64,000 nucleotides of DNA from Labilibaculum sp. K2S (GCF_030372765.1 NZ_JAUCMW010000018.1:46467-110466), one strand, 5' to 3'. Numbered from the stretch's first letter, positions 46,248-56,660 are shown. Notes: generated from the sequence alone by a model not told the origin. Numbers and translations are program-made.

Positions 46248-48728
46248 TTAATCAGGTATTTCATAATACGGTGCATAACCTGCAGGATTTAAAGCTATCT
46301 GATCGATTACAATGCCCGTTTGATTTACAAATAACTTTAATTGATGCCTGCCTGTATTTGTTATATCAAGCTTACTCTTAACCGATACAAAGTTCCGCAA
46401 TACATTTGTTTTCCATTCATTGCTGCGGCCTTTGGTGTTTAATGGGAATACTTCGGTTGCGTTATCATCTACCTGAACACTTAATTCATTGTTAAAGTTG
46501 TTTGAATGAGTTGGCAAACATCTTATTTCAATTTCATACACTCCCGGCTGATCAAGCTCAAACTCATACTCAACAAAAGGCAACTCTTCTTCAAAAGTAT
46601 GAATTGATAACGGATAAAGAGTAATTGCAGCATCGCTGTAGCCTAAACCGTCAATACTTTGCCAGTTATAATCATTCTTACCTCTGCAACGGGTATAATT
46701 CTTTGCCTGAATAAAAACAGGTTTTGCATTTACCAGATCAGGCATTGTCTCCTTCATTTCAGCTTCTTTGCTAAAATCAGGCATTGCAAAAACAGGTAAA
46801 TTTCGTGGGGCTGCATTCATCATTCCGTCCCATTTCCCCGAAAGCATGCCTTTGTTATAATAGTTTGTTAATTCTTCAATTTTGTGATAAGCATCCTGCG
46901 ACCTGCTCTTATATGTTGCTTTATCATCTTCATCAGCAACACAATCGGCCAATCGTGCATATAAAAACTTGTGATTGATTAAAGCAGCACCTTTAACAGG
47001 ATATTCAACCAATTGAAAAAAGGCATCCAGTAAATTTGTATTGACGGACTGTTTTACACGCTCTACCTTATCAACCAATTGCTGATAATCATCAATTCGC
47101 CGCTGCAACTCATTATCATTGGCATCGATACTGAAGGCTGACAAATGAGTTTTGGTAGTTGGTTCCGTTTGACTCCAGCCCATGAATTCGGGTTTACGCA
47201 AAAATGCCAAACGGTAATATTCCTGCATTACATCAGCAATACTGTCCGCATTTTCAACGCCAAAATCGCGTGCACAACAAGCCCTTAAATGATCCTTAAC
47301 GCCTGATGAATTGATACTGTTGATATCCCAGGCCAAATCAAGAAAAAATTCGGTGTTGTACTCTGCCGGTTTAATGTCACCTACATTTGCAATCCATATG
47401 TTTTTGGCTCCGTTTTGATAGGCCCGGGTCATTTCGTACCAAATAAGACCAGGTTGTGTTGTGCTCAACCACAAATAATCATGAGGTCGTCCCCAGTAAC
47501 TAAGGTGATAATATACACCTGCTCCGCCGGAACGTTTTTGTTCCTCCTCGCTGCTCAACCTGCGGATGTAACCATAATTATCATCGCACCACATCAAACT
47601 AATATCGTCAGGCACCTGAAATCCGGCGTTATACAAATCCAACACTTCTTTGTAAGGCACTAAAACCTGAGGAATCTCTTCCACTGATTTCTCTAAGGCA
47701 GCCACTAACATTTCTCTCTGATCCTTAATTATGGTATGCATCATATCAATCATTTCTTCCTGACTCGATGCGCCTTCCATTTTAGAATCATGAATTCCCC
47801 GCATGCCCATTGAATACAGACATTCATTGCCCGCATTCTTTGTCTCTTTTACCCGACCCTGCCAATATTGCAGCACATTTTTACTATTGCTGAAATAATT
47901 AAATGCCCCATTCTTTTGTTGATCCCATTCCCGGACATTATTCCGAAGCATTGGTTCCGCATGGCTCGAACCCAGCACAATATGGTACTTCTCAGCCATT
48001 TCTTTATTGCCTTCGGCTGCAAAGAATGGTTTTGTGCAATGATGCATTGCCGGCCAAATGGTATTTGCCTTTAAACGCAGCAGCAACTGAAAAATCTTTT
48101 CATAAGTTTTAGGCCCTATATCACCTGTTTCCGGTTCAAATGTTTTTGTCGCCCAAGGCTGAAGTCCCCAGTCTTCATCGTTTAAAAAAATGCCCCTGAA
48201 TTTCACCGATGGAGATTGCAAAATTCCTTCCGGAGGTAAAGTAAGATTTACAACATCCCGTGGCAACGGTTTTACATCAGCCCACCAATTCCATGGCGAA
48301 ATACCTATCCGTTCAGCCATATCAAAAATTCCATAAACCGTTCCACGGATATCGCTTCCAACAATAAATAATTTTCCACGGTCTTGCTTGATCAGAAACT
48401 GTTCCCAGACACCTTTCCAGTCTTTATCTTCAATAAACTTTTCATTTTTTAGCAATTCATCAGTATACAGGCCTACTATTATCGAATTCCCCCCTATTTC
48501 TGTTTCGGGAAGTTCATTCGCCTCCTTAACAATTAACTTTGTTCCTGTAATACTTTCAATGGATTGAGCAACATCAGCAATAGCCCAGCGAAGTAAGGAA
48601 TCGCATTGCCCGCTCACGTAGATAGTTGTTGTGGAGGAAGATCCTGCAATTGTGTAAAAGTCCTTCTTTTTTTGTTGACAGGACAGGAATGAAATCAGTA
48701 AAACTACCGCACATAAAATTTTATTCAT
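46248..48728 (-). CDS. GH115-family glucuronidase-like lipoprotein
   Basis: An 826-residue lipoprotein (FLSC lipobox, Cys17) with a GH115 layout. An N-terminal domain (VYGIFDMAERIGISPWNWWADV) precedes a catalytic barrel with KFRGIFLNDEDWGLQPWA, LRLKANTIWPAMHHC, MGMRGIHDSKM and WCDDNYGYIRRLS. A C-terminal helical and beta part follows (EPTTKTHLSAFSI, then a jelly-roll-like end). GH115 enzymes release alpha-linked glucuronate or 4-O-methyl-glucuronate, known from xylan and from arabinogalactan or pectin side chains; here glucuronate on RG-I or arabinogalactan side chains is the likely target. It is a separate leftward gene between CE8 and the second HTCS. Confidence 0.9.
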   Translation of the reverse strand: MNKILCAVVLLISFLSCQQKKKDFYTIAGSSSTTTIYVSGQCDSLLRWAIADVAQSIESITGTKLIVKEANELPETEIGGNSIIVGLYTDELLKNEKFIEDKDWKGVWEQFLIKQDRGKLFIVGSDIRGTVYGIFDMAERIGISPWNWWADVKPLPRDVVNLTLPPEGILQSPSVKFRGIFLNDEDWGLQPWATKTFEPETGDIGPKTYEKIFQLLLRLKANTIWPAMHHCTKPFFAAEGNKEMAEKYHIVLGSSHAEPMLRNNVREWDQQKNGAFNYFSNSKNVLQYWQGRVKETKNAGNECLYSMGMRGIHDSKMEGASSQEEMIDMMHTIIKDQREMLVAALEKSVEEIPQVLVPYKEVLDLYNAGFQVPDDISLMWCDDNYGYIRRLSSEEEQKRSGGAGVYYHLSYWGRPHDYLWLSTTQPGLIWYEMTRAYQNGAKNIWIANVGDIKPAEYNTEFFLDLAWDINSINSSGVKDHLRACCARDFGVENADSIADVMQEYYRLAFLRKPEFMGWSQTEPTTKTHLSAFSIDANDNELQRRIDDYQQLVDKVERVKQSVNTNLLDAFFQLVEYPVKGAALINHKFLYARLADCVADEDDKATYKSRSQDAYHKIEELTNYYNKGMLSGKWDGMMNAAPRNLPVFAMPDFSKEAEMKETMPDLVNAKPVFIQAKNYTRCRGKNDYNWQSIDGLGYSDAAITLYPLSIHTFEEELPFVEYEFELDQPGVYEIEIRCLPTHSNNFNNELSVQVDDNATEVFPLNTKGRSNEWKTNVLRNFVSVKSKLDITNTGRHQLKLFVNQTGIVIDQIALNPAGYAPYYEIPD

Positions 48729-48830
48729 AAGGCATAGATTCTAGTATCAAAAGATCTTCCGAAGATAATTCTCACCTTATGGATTTACCAGTAAAATTGT
48801 ACTCTAAGCATGTAATTTTAGCTATAATCT

Positions 48831-51800
48831 TTACTTTCCATATTTTGAAGGGGAGCAACCAAACTGAGCCTTAAAACACTTACTAAAATAGAATGGATCT
48901 TCAATTCCTACCTGCCAGGAAACCTCAGAAACATTGTACTTATCTTCAATGATTAGCTCGGCAGCTCTCTTCATTCTTTTTATTTTAATCAATTCATTAG
49001 GCGAATACCCTGTAAGACCTTTCACTTTTTTATAAAATATAGTTCGGGTTTGTCCTGCCAGTTCTGTAAACTCAGTTACGGTAAAGCTTGCTTCGGCAAG
49101 ATGCTTATCTATAATTTCATTAATTAAATCGTAGAATGCCTGATCTTTATTCCCCTGACTTAACAATCCTTTCTTAACATCAATGTCAACAGAAAAACGT
49201 TTTTTAAGCCTCTCCCGCTGATCGATTAAAGAATACACTCTGGATAATAAATATTTAAAACTAAAAGGTTTCATAATATACTCATCGGCTCCACATTCAC
49301 TTCCCTGCAGCTTAATGGTATCTGAGGACATGGCAGTCAATAAAATAATCGGGATGTGACTTGTTTCAAAATTGTCTTTTAGCCTGCGGGTTACTTCCAA
49401 ACCATCCATCTGCGGCATTTTCACATCACAAATTATCAGTGTTGGGTTCGATTCAATTGCTTTATCCAATCCATCTTTCCCATCTGCAGCCAGCTCAATA
49501 TCAAAATGATGCTGCAATTCGTCTTTCAAATACTCCCTAATATCATAATTGTCATCGATGACCAATATTTTCCAATGATGCGGATTAACAGGCCTTTGAA
49601 TAACGTGATCCTCATTATGTTCCGCCTGAACCACTTCTTTATCACCAGCATCTACTACATCTAAAAATTTAACATCGCTGTACACTTCTTTTTTAGAAGG
49701 TAATTCGACTGAAAAAATAGAACCTCCCTCTGGATTTGGGCTGTATTTCACTTTTCCCTTGTGAGTTTCAGTGAATTCTTTAACCAACTCTAAACCAATT
49801 CCGGTTCCTTCTGCCGAAGTATTCAACTTCATAAAACGGCCAAAAAGAAACTCCCTTTTTTCCTTGGGAATACCAACTCCTGTATCAATCACACTTATTA
49901 TGCAATTCCCGCTATGAGCATCCCTTACCACTCTGCAGGTAATCTTTCCTTTTGCAGGAGTAAACTTAAAGGCGTTGGAAAGCAGGTTAAACAATATTTT
50001 CTCAACTTTATTTCTATCGATATAAAAATCCCATTTCCCATTGATCCCTTCGAACTGGTATTCTATATTTTTTTGAAACGCTATTTCTTTAAAAGCATAG
50101 TAAGCATTACGGGTAAAATCTGAGATATCCGTCATCTCCAGATTTAGAGTCAATACATTGTTCTGCAGTTTGCGGAATTCCAATAGCTGATCAATCAGTC
50201 GCGACATTTGTATTGTATTGCGATTAAGCAGGTTTACATTTTTTGAGACTTCAGCAGGAAGCTCTTTCATATCATTCATTCTTTCAACAGCTCCTTTAAT
50301 TAAAGTAAGCGGCGTTCTGAATTCGTGTGATATATTCGTGAAAAAGCGTAGTTTATAGTCCGTTAACTGCTTTTCCATTTTAACAGCATTATTAAGCGAA
50401 CTGATTCTTACTAAAAAACGAATAATTACAAATGCTATTCCCAGAATTATAAGAATGTACAAAGCTATTGCATAATTCGTTCTCCATACAGGAGGTAAAA
50501 CAGTAATTTGAAAAGTTCTTATCTCATTATTCCATTCGCCGTCAGCATTCGCTCCTTTTACCTTAAACGTATAATTGCCATCAGGCATATTTTTATAGGT
50601 AGCCCAATTGTTACTGTTTGGAGAACTCCAATATTGATCGTAAGGCTCCAGATGGTATGTATATTTATTTCTTGAAGGGTCTGTAATATCTAAACAGGCG
50701 AAATTAAGTGTAAACGTATTTTGATCATGTTCCAGCACAATCTCATCTGTAATACTTATTGACTCTTTTAAAGGCGAATTAGCCAGACCTGCTTCCATGC
50801 GCTGACCATTCACAAAAAAATCGGTTAATTGTACCAACGGAACTGTTTGATTGACAACAATACTGGCAGGATTCAGTACTAACATGCCATCTAAAGTTCC
50901 CCACAGCATTTCACCATTGTCTTTCAACAAACATGCATTCTCATTATAGAAATCCCCATACGTACTATTCGAAAACTGATAAGTTAAAAAGGTATTCTTC
51001 CCTTTTTCTATATGTGTTAAACCACTTTCTGTACTTACCCAAAGAACACTATCCTTACTTTCCAGAATGGAGGTAATAATATCTGACGGAAGTCCCTCTT
51101 TTTTTGTGTATTTTATGAAAGAACCCTGTTTATCAGGACTGTCAGCATCAAATAAATTCAATCCTCCACCAGCTGTCCCAATCCACAACTCGCCTCTGCT
51201 ATCTTCAAAAATCGCTTTTACATCATTACAGTTTAAACCTTCCGGATGTCCTGGATTATATGTATAAATTGTATATACATTCTGATCCTTAATGAATTCA
51301 TCCGGCTGGAAACAGATCAACCCTTCGTAACTACCTACCCAAATAAGTCCCTTTTTATCCTCCAGTAAACATCTAACAAAACTGATATTCCCTTTATTAT
51401 TTAAATAATGATTAAACCGAAAACGGTTCCCCGACTCCTCTACCAAATCAATTCCTCCTCCAAAGGATGCGATCCAAATTCTTTTCTCCGAGTCTTGTAT
51501 GATATCAAATATGGAATTACTGCACAAGCTATTGGCTTTTCCTTCTGCACTAACAAAATGTTGATATTGTTGATACGACTTTTTATCATATATATACACG
51601 CCATTCCCTTTGGTACCTACCCAAATCCGTCCTTTGTCATCTTCAGCTATGGTATAGGGATTGATGTTTTTTCCAATCCTTTTCTTATTTTTTAGTTGAT
51701 CATCATATATATACAGACTGCCATTTTTTGTACCCAACCATATCTTACCGTCTGAGTCTTTAAAAATAACCTTCACATTGTTACTTGCAACAATAGATTC

Positions 51801-53114
51801 ATCCTTTTCGGGCTTGACATATTTCACATCGAATTTTTCTCTGGTGACCTTAATAACACCTGCATATTCACTGCCAATCCACAAATTTCCAAAATGATCT
51901 TCATCAATAGATAATAAATAATCCGAAGCCGGGCTGTTTTCTACTTTATCATACAAATAATTGGTTAATACATCATTTTCCACATTGTACTGATACAATC
52001 CGTTTCCGTAGGTGGTTATCCAGTAAATTCCTTCCGAATCAATTAAAATATTATACCTGCTATCATCTATAACACTGGCTACTTCGGGTGATATCAGCTG
52101 CATTTCTTTCGCCTTGTTGGTTTCTGGATCGTAAAAAACCATTCTCCCGGTATTATCATACACCCAAATGCCTTTTCTGGCATCAACAATTATACGCGGG
52201 GCGGCAATAATGGGCTTTGAACTGCCTAACGGATTTTTAGAAAACACACCCGTATTTAGGTCAACTTTATACAATCCTTTTTCCAATGATGAAACAATCA
52301 AATAATCTTTGTTCAGCTGTGCTATATCCCGAAGAGAACATTGTTCCGAAGATTTAAATGCCTCTAAAAACAGATGTTTCTTCAAATCATAACGGCCAAT
52401 CGCATCATCGGACACAAAATAAACAATTGAATTTAACTGCATCGCCTTTCGAAAAATGCCAAGATTCTCCTGATTGTAAAACTCGTCTGTATTGCCGGAT
52501 GAATCCATTCTTTTTAATCCCAGATCACTGCCAATCCATACATTGTTTAAAGAATCTGCAAACACAAAATTCACTTTATTTTCTGATAATTTGTTTGAAT
52601 TTGATGTAGAATGAAAAGCTATTACAGGTACTCCTTCCGTATTTTTTTCGATTTTAACACAACCACCATCACCCCATAACCAAACCTCCCCTTTCCGGGT
52701 TTCCAAATAATTAGTAAACAAAAGCGGTACTGTATTTCCTTCGTAACTAAACTCGATAAAACGTTCTAATTTGGGATTGTAACAATTAAATGAATTATCA
52801 TAAGTTTTAATCCACAATAAACCTTCCTTGTCTTCATGAATACTTCGGATTCTTTGATCGGTAATATTTTTTGGTCTTCCGGGTTCTGGTTTATAGGTTA
52901 TAAACCGGGTTCCGTCATACCGCACCAAACCATCCAGAGTACCAACCCATAAAAAACCCATATTATCAACAACAATGCTTCGGGCAGTGTTTTGAGGCAA
53001 TCCGTCTTTGGTACTAATCTGACTAAATAGTATGGATTCCTGGGCACATAGCATGGAAGAAAAGAACAGAGAAATTGTAAATATTCCAATGAAAATATTT
53101 TGCCTTTTATTCAT
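48831..53114 (-). CDS. second hybrid two-component system regulator (HTCS)
   Basis: The ATG at 53,114 is chosen because it leads straight into a signal peptide (NKRQNIFIGIFTISLFFSSMLCAQ); an ATG at 53,135 adds seven charged residues. The ~1427-residue product has two propellers of Reg_prop repeats (WVGTLDGLVRYDG onward), a Y_Y_Y domain (YKNMPDGNYTFKVKGAN), a transmembrane helix (YAIALYILIILGIAFVIIRFLV), a kinase with His930 (ISHEFRTPLTLIKG), an ATPase domain, a receiver with Asp1230 (LIICDVKMPQMDG) and an AraC HTH. It is a full-length paralogue of the regulator at 13,026. As the only other HTCS it probably senses a ligand for the second susCD unit, although it lies 17-20 kb from it. Confidence 0.95.
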   Translation of the reverse strand: MNKRQNIFIGIFTISLFFSSMLCAQESILFSQISTKDGLPQNTARSIVVDNMGFLWVGTLDGLVRYDGTRFITYKPEPGRPKNITDQRIRSIHEDKEGLLWIKTYDNSFNCYNPKLERFIEFSYEGNTVPLLFTNYLETRKGEVWLWGDGGCVKIEKNTEGVPVIAFHSTSNSNKLSENKVNFVFADSLNNVWIGSDLGLKRMDSSGNTDEFYNQENLGIFRKAMQLNSIVYFVSDDAIGRYDLKKHLFLEAFKSSEQCSLRDIAQLNKDYLIVSSLEKGLYKVDLNTGVFSKNPLGSSKPIIAAPRIIVDARKGIWVYDNTGRMVFYDPETNKAKEMQLISPEVASVIDDSRYNILIDSEGIYWITTYGNGLYQYNVENDVLTNYLYDKVENSPASDYLLSIDEDHFGNLWIGSEYAGVIKVTREKFDVKYVKPEKDESIVASNNVKVIFKDSDGKIWLGTKNGSLYIYDDQLKNKKRIGKNINPYTIAEDDKGRIWVGTKGNGVYIYDKKSYQQYQHFVSAEGKANSLCSNSIFDIIQDSEKRIWIASFGGGIDLVEESGNRFRFNHYLNNKGNISFVRCLLEDKKGLIWVGSYEGLICFQPDEFIKDQNVYTIYTYNPGHPEGLNCNDVKAIFEDSRGELWIGTAGGGLNLFDADSPDKQGSFIKYTKKEGLPSDIITSILESKDSVLWVSTESGLTHIEKGKNTFLTYQFSNSTYGDFYNENACLLKDNGEMLWGTLDGMLVLNPASIVVNQTVPLVQLTDFFVNGQRMEAGLANSPLKESISITDEIVLEHDQNTFTLNFACLDITDPSRNKYTYHLEPYDQYWSSPNSNNWATYKNMPDGNYTFKVKGANADGEWNNEIRTFQITVLPPVWRTNYAIALYILIILGIAFVIIRFLVRISSLNNAVKMEKQLTDYKLRFFTNISHEFRTPLTLIKGAVERMNDMKELPAEVSKNVNLLNRNTIQMSRLIDQLLEFRKLQNNVLTLNLEMTDISDFTRNAYYAFKEIAFQKNIEYQFEGINGKWDFYIDRNKVEKILFNLLSNAFKFTPAKGKITCRVVRDAHSGNCIISVIDTGVGIPKEKREFLFGRFMKLNTSAEGTGIGLELVKEFTETHKGKVKYSPNPEGGSIFSVELPSKKEVYSDVKFLDVVDAGDKEVVQAEHNEDHVIQRPVNPHHWKILVIDDNYDIREYLKDELQHHFDIELAADGKDGLDKAIESNPTLIICDVKMPQMDGLEVTRRLKDNFETSHIPIILLTAMSSDTIKLQGSECGADEYIMKPFSFKYLLSRVYSLIDQRERLKKRFSVDIDVKKGLLSQGNKDQAFYDLINEIIDKHLAEASFTVTEFTELAGQTRTIFYKKVKGLTGYSPNELIKIKRMKRAAELIIEDKYNVSEVSWQVGIEDPFYFSKCFKAQFGCSPSKYGK

Positions 53115-53302
53115 TTTATCATCCCTTAAGAACATACCATTTTCTTTGATTTAGCAGCAACTGTATTACAAAAAATAAAAATAGACAATTAAATAAAAAT
53201 ACCATCTAAAACGGCATTTTTTACAGGAGTTTGTATGATAATCCATGATTATAATTATCCTTACATTTATCTTGTGATAAATTTTTTATAACTATATTTT
53301 TC

Positions 53303-54259
53303 ATGTTCAATTATCATTTCTTCAAACTAATCATCTGTCTTTTAATCCTTTTGCCGGGATGCTCTGCAAATCACAAAGACGTTTACTTATTTTCCTATTT
53401 TACAGACAATGGCAATGATGGGCTTCATCTGGCCTATAGTTACGATGGCCATCAATGGGAAGTCGTAAAGGATGGTAAATCATTATTAAAACCGGTTATA
53501 GGTAAAGATCATTTAATGCGCGACCCAAGCATCACTCAAGGGAAGGATGGAATCTTTCATATGGTTTGGACAACAGGATGGTGGGATCAAGGAATTGGAT
53601 ACGCTTCCTCAAAAGATTTAATTCACTGGTCGGAACAAAAAAACATCCCTGTAATGGAGCATTTAAAAGGAACCAGAAACACCTGGGCTCCCGAAGTATT
53701 TTTTGATGATGCATCTCATTTATTTTATATTGTTTGGGCATCGACAATTCCCGGACAATTCCCGGAAATTGAAACCACAAGCAATGAAAAAGGGCTAAAT
53801 CACCGACTATATTATACAACTACAACCGATTTCAAATCGTTTACACCAACATCACTTTTTTATGATCCGGGGTTTAGTGTCATCGACGGAGCCATTCTTA
53901 AAACCGATTCAGCCTACATGATGGTTATTAAAAATGAAATGTCGGTTCCTAAAGAGAAAAATTTACGCATTGTTTTCACAAAAAATCTGGCCGATGGATT
54001 CCCAACAAAGGTTTCTGATAATATTTCGGGAGACTCCTGGGTAGAAGGACCAACTCCATTAAAAATTGGGAAATACATTTACATCTACTTCGATAAATAC
54101 AGAGACAAAAAATATGGTGCCATACGTTCACTTGATGAAAAAAATTGGGAAGATATTTCAGAATCAATTAATTTACCAAGAGGCATTCGACACGGCACTG
54201 CATTTAAAGTATCTGAAAAAACACTGAATAATCTTCTGGACAATACTTCCAGTAAATGA
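53303..54259 (+). CDS. GH43-like five-bladed propeller lipoprotein
   Basis: A 318-residue lipoprotein (LLPGC lipobox, Cys20). The fold is a five-bladed propeller with VYLFSYFTDNGNDGLHLAYSYDGHQWEVV, MRDPSITQGKDGIFHMVWTT (Asp likely the base), WAPEVFFDDASHLFYIVWAS and the SWVEGPTPLKIGKYIYIYFD blade with a conserved Glu. This is the layout of GH43 and related arabinosidases or galactosidases. The C-terminal domain of the fusion at 33,633 has the same kind of motifs. The precise bond cut cannot be read. It lies 53 bp before rhaM, likely co-transcribed, and is divergent from the second HTCS. Confidence 0.75.
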   Translation: MFNYHFFKLIICLLILLPGCSANHKDVYLFSYFTDNGNDGLHLAYSYDGHQWEVVKDGKSLLKPVIGKDHLMRDPSITQGKDGIFHMVWTTGWWDQGIGYASSKDLIHWSEQKNIPVMEHLKGTRNTWAPEVFFDDASHLFYIVWASTIPGQFPEIETTSNEKGLNHRLYYTTTTDFKSFTPTSLFYDPGFSVIDGAILKTDSAYMMVIKNEMSVPKEKNLRIVFTKNLADGFPTKVSDNISGDSWVEGPTPLKIGKYIYIYFDKYRDKKYGAIRSLDEKNWEDISESINLPRGIRHGTAFKVSEKTLNNLLDNTSSK

Positions 54260-54312
54260 TTACTTCCTTTTGAATAAATTAATTTCTGAATACAAACTAA
54301 TACTCCATAAAA

Positions 54313-54627
54313 ATGAAACGATTAGCCTTTAAAATGCACCTCAATGAAGGTCAGAAAGAAGAATATAAAAAACGCCATAGTGAATTATGGCCTGAACTTA
54401 AACAATTACTAAAAGAGGCTGGAGTAAATGAATACTCCATTTTTATAGATGAAGAAACAAATACTTTATTTGCATTTCAAAAGCTAAGCAGCAACGGAGG
54501 CTCGCAAGATTTAGGGCAAACTGAAATTGTTAAAAAATGGTGGAAATTTATGGCAGATATAATGAAAACCAATACAGACAACTCCCCTGTTTCAATTCCT
54601 TTAGAGGAAGTATTTTATCTGGAGTAA
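54313..54627 (+). CDS. rhaM: L-rhamnose mutarotase
   Basis: The 104-residue length and sequence fit RhaM: KRLAFKMHLNEGQKEEYKKRHSELWPEL with the conserved His in RHSELWPEL, IFIDEETNTLFAF, and WWKFMADIM with paired Trp. It interconverts alpha and beta anomers of L-rhamnose in the cytoplasm, feeding rhamnose isomerase. Its presence at the end of the locus fits rhamnose being the main sugar released by GH106. No rhamnose isomerase, kinase or permease genes are in the window. Confidence 0.93.
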   Translation: MKRLAFKMHLNEGQKEEYKKRHSELWPELKQLLKEAGVNEYSIFIDEETNTLFAFQKLSSNGGSQDLGQTEIVKKWWKFMADIMKTNTDNSPVSIPLEEVFYLE

Positions 54628-54802
54628 AATACACGAATCTTAATGTGCTAAATTTTAAAATAGTAAAAGGAAAAAGAACGGATCAGATTTAAAATTTACT
54701 ACCTGTTGAATTTCATCTTTCAATATTGAAATCCTAAAAAGATAAATTATCTTTAGTCTCCAAAGTTACCCCTTGCAGAAAATTTGCACAGACAAACCTT
54801 TT

Positions 54803-56338
54803 ATGACCAATCAAACCATTATTTCTTTTGAAAATGTAAGAGTACAGTATCTTAATCAGATTCTTCTTGAAAATATTAATCTTTCGGTGAAAACAGGACA
54901 GCACTGGGCGATAGTTGGAGCAAGTGGTTCGGGAAAAAGTGCTCTTCTAAAAACAATTGCAGGTAAATTCCATATCTCGCAAGGAGAATTCAGACATCCA
55001 TTGCTGGATGAAAAAACAAAAAAACGAAATGGAAATCAAATTCTTTTTACCTGGAAGAGTTTAATCAGTCAGGTCTCAACAAAGCATAATTTTACAAATT
55101 TATCCAACACCACCAGTTTTTACTATCAGCAACGCTTTAACTCCGCTGATTCGGAGGACATTCAAACCGTTGACCAGTATCTTTCAAAAATTGAACCATC
55201 TGCATCGCCCGAAACGTGGACACTCAATAAGGTACTGGATCGCTTACATCTTCGAAATTTAAAAAATAAACACCTTATCAAGCTATCAAATGGGGAAACA
55301 AAAAGACTACTTATAGCTAAGGCGCTGCTGAAAAATCCCACGTTGCTCCTATTGGACAATCCGCTTACAGGGCTCGATATTGCAATGAGAACAGACATTA
55401 ATAATCTGATAACTGAAATATCTGATTCAGGTATTAGTATTGTTATGACTACTTCACCCAACGAAATTCCGGAAGCAATTACTCATATTGCTGTTCTGAG
55501 CGAAGGAAGAATTACAAGCAGTCTCACCCGATCGGAATTTAAGCCTGAAAAAGTTAGTTTTTCAGCCATTTCTGAAATTGACTCCCAGGAACTTAAAAAG
55601 CTGCTGGCAACAAGCAAACAGGAGAATTTCGAAAACATCGTTGAAATGAAAGATGTAGTGATTAAATATGGTGAACACACCATTCTTGATCATGTGAACT
55701 GGACTATAAAACAAGGTGAGCGTTGGGCATTACTTGGTCAAAATGGTGCCGGGAAATCAACTTTATTAAGCTTAATTAACGCAGACAATCCACAGGCATA
55801 TGCTAACAACATATCTCTTTTTGGTGTGAAGAGAGGAAGCGGAGAAAGCATTTGGGATATTAAAAAGAAAATTGGTTTTGTCTCTCCTGAATTCTTTCAA
55901 TATTTCCCAAATGGAAATTCATGCCTTCAGGTAATTGAATCGGGATTTCACAACACTTTAGGTCTTTTCCGAAAATCAAATCCTGCTAAAGCTGAAATTG
56001 CAAAACGTTGGATGCAGCTTCTTGAAATTGAGAGTTCTGCCACTCAAGGATTCAAAAATGTATCAGCAAGCACTCAACGCTTGTGCCTCCTTGCCAGGGC
56101 ACTGGTAAAAAATCCACCATTACTGATATTTGATGAACCCACTCAAGGATTAGACTGTCACCAAAAAGATAATTTCAAACGCATTATTGAAAAAATATGC
56201 AGACACAGCAATGTAAGTCTTATATATGTAAGTCATTACAAGCATGAAATACCGGAAAGTGTTCAACACACATTGAAATTAGAAAAAGGAAAACAAATTG
56301 AAGATGCAGAAGAAGCCGACTCTCAATTGCAAAATTAA
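54803..56338 (+). CDS. ModF-like tandem ABC ATPase
   Basis: The ATG at 54,803 is preferred over the TTG-initiated extension at 54,773. The ~511-residue cytoplasmic protein has two nucleotide-binding domains. NBD1 has GASGSGKS, LSNGETKR and LLLLDNPLTGLD. NBD2 (from about residue 270) has GQNGAGKS and LLIFDEPTQGLD, but its signature is degenerate, VSASTQR instead of LSGGQ-like. This layout is that of ModF/YlmA-type proteins, annotated as molybdate transport ATP-binding but without proven transport in most species; no permease is next to it. It appears to be housekeeping sequence outside the PUL. Confidence 0.85.
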   Translation: MTNQTIISFENVRVQYLNQILLENINLSVKTGQHWAIVGASGSGKSALLKTIAGKFHISQGEFRHPLLDEKTKKRNGNQILFTWKSLISQVSTKHNFTNLSNTTSFYYQQRFNSADSEDIQTVDQYLSKIEPSASPETWTLNKVLDRLHLRNLKNKHLIKLSNGETKRLLIAKALLKNPTLLLLDNPLTGLDIAMRTDINNLITEISDSGISIVMTTSPNEIPEAITHIAVLSEGRITSSLTRSEFKPEKVSFSAISEIDSQELKKLLATSKQENFENIVEMKDVVIKYGEHTILDHVNWTIKQGERWALLGQNGAGKSTLLSLINADNPQAYANNISLFGVKRGSGESIWDIKKKIGFVSPEFFQYFPNGNSCLQVIESGFHNTLGLFRKSNPAKAEIAKRWMQLLEIESSATQGFKNVSASTQRLCLLARALVKNPPLLIFDEPTQGLDCHQKDNFKRIIEKICRHSNVSLIYVSHYKHEIPESVQHTLKLEKGKQIEDAEEADSQLQN

Positions 56339-56518
56339 ATGAAGCAGAATCATTGTACTTTTTCCAATAAAAACCACATATACAGCTATTTCCAAAAAGC
56401 AATTGATGACCTGTAAAATTCGATTGACTGCTCTAAATCATTTTTCGCATAATATCTTTTGTAATCCGCTATTTTGTTTTACTTTTGTCCCTCACAATTA
56501 TCCTAACAGATATTGCTT

Positions 56519-56603
56519 GGAGGGATGACAGAGTGGCCGATTGTGCGTGCTTGGAAAGCACGTGTACCGCAAGGTACCGGGGGTTCGAATCCCTCTCTCT
56601 CCG
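56519..56603 (+). tRNA. tRNA-Ser (anticodon GGA)
   Basis: Acceptor arm GGAGGGA (56519-56525) pairs with TCTCTCC (56596-56602), with discriminator G56603. The anticodon stem CGTGC/GCACG encloses loop TTGGAAA, giving anticodon GGA. A long variable arm (TGTACCGCAAGGTACC) marks a class II tRNA, and the T arm has GGTTCGAATCC. No CCA is encoded. An integrase gene 308 bp downstream suggests this tRNA is the neighbour, and possibly the target, of the island on its right. Confidence 0.97.
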
Positions 56604-56626
56604 CATTTTAGGAATCATCCTAATCC

Positions 56627-56660
56627 AAAAGGCTGTAAATCCACTGATTTACAGCCTTTT
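56627..56660 (+). terminator. terminator of the tRNA-Ser gene
   Basis: AAAAGGCTGTAAATC (56627-56641) pairs perfectly with GATTTACAGCCTTTT (56646-56660) around a 4-nt loop, ending in Ts. It is 23 bases after the tRNA. The following bases to 56,911 are AT-rich with no gene; I did not find a repeat of the tRNA 3' end inside the window. Confidence 0.9.
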
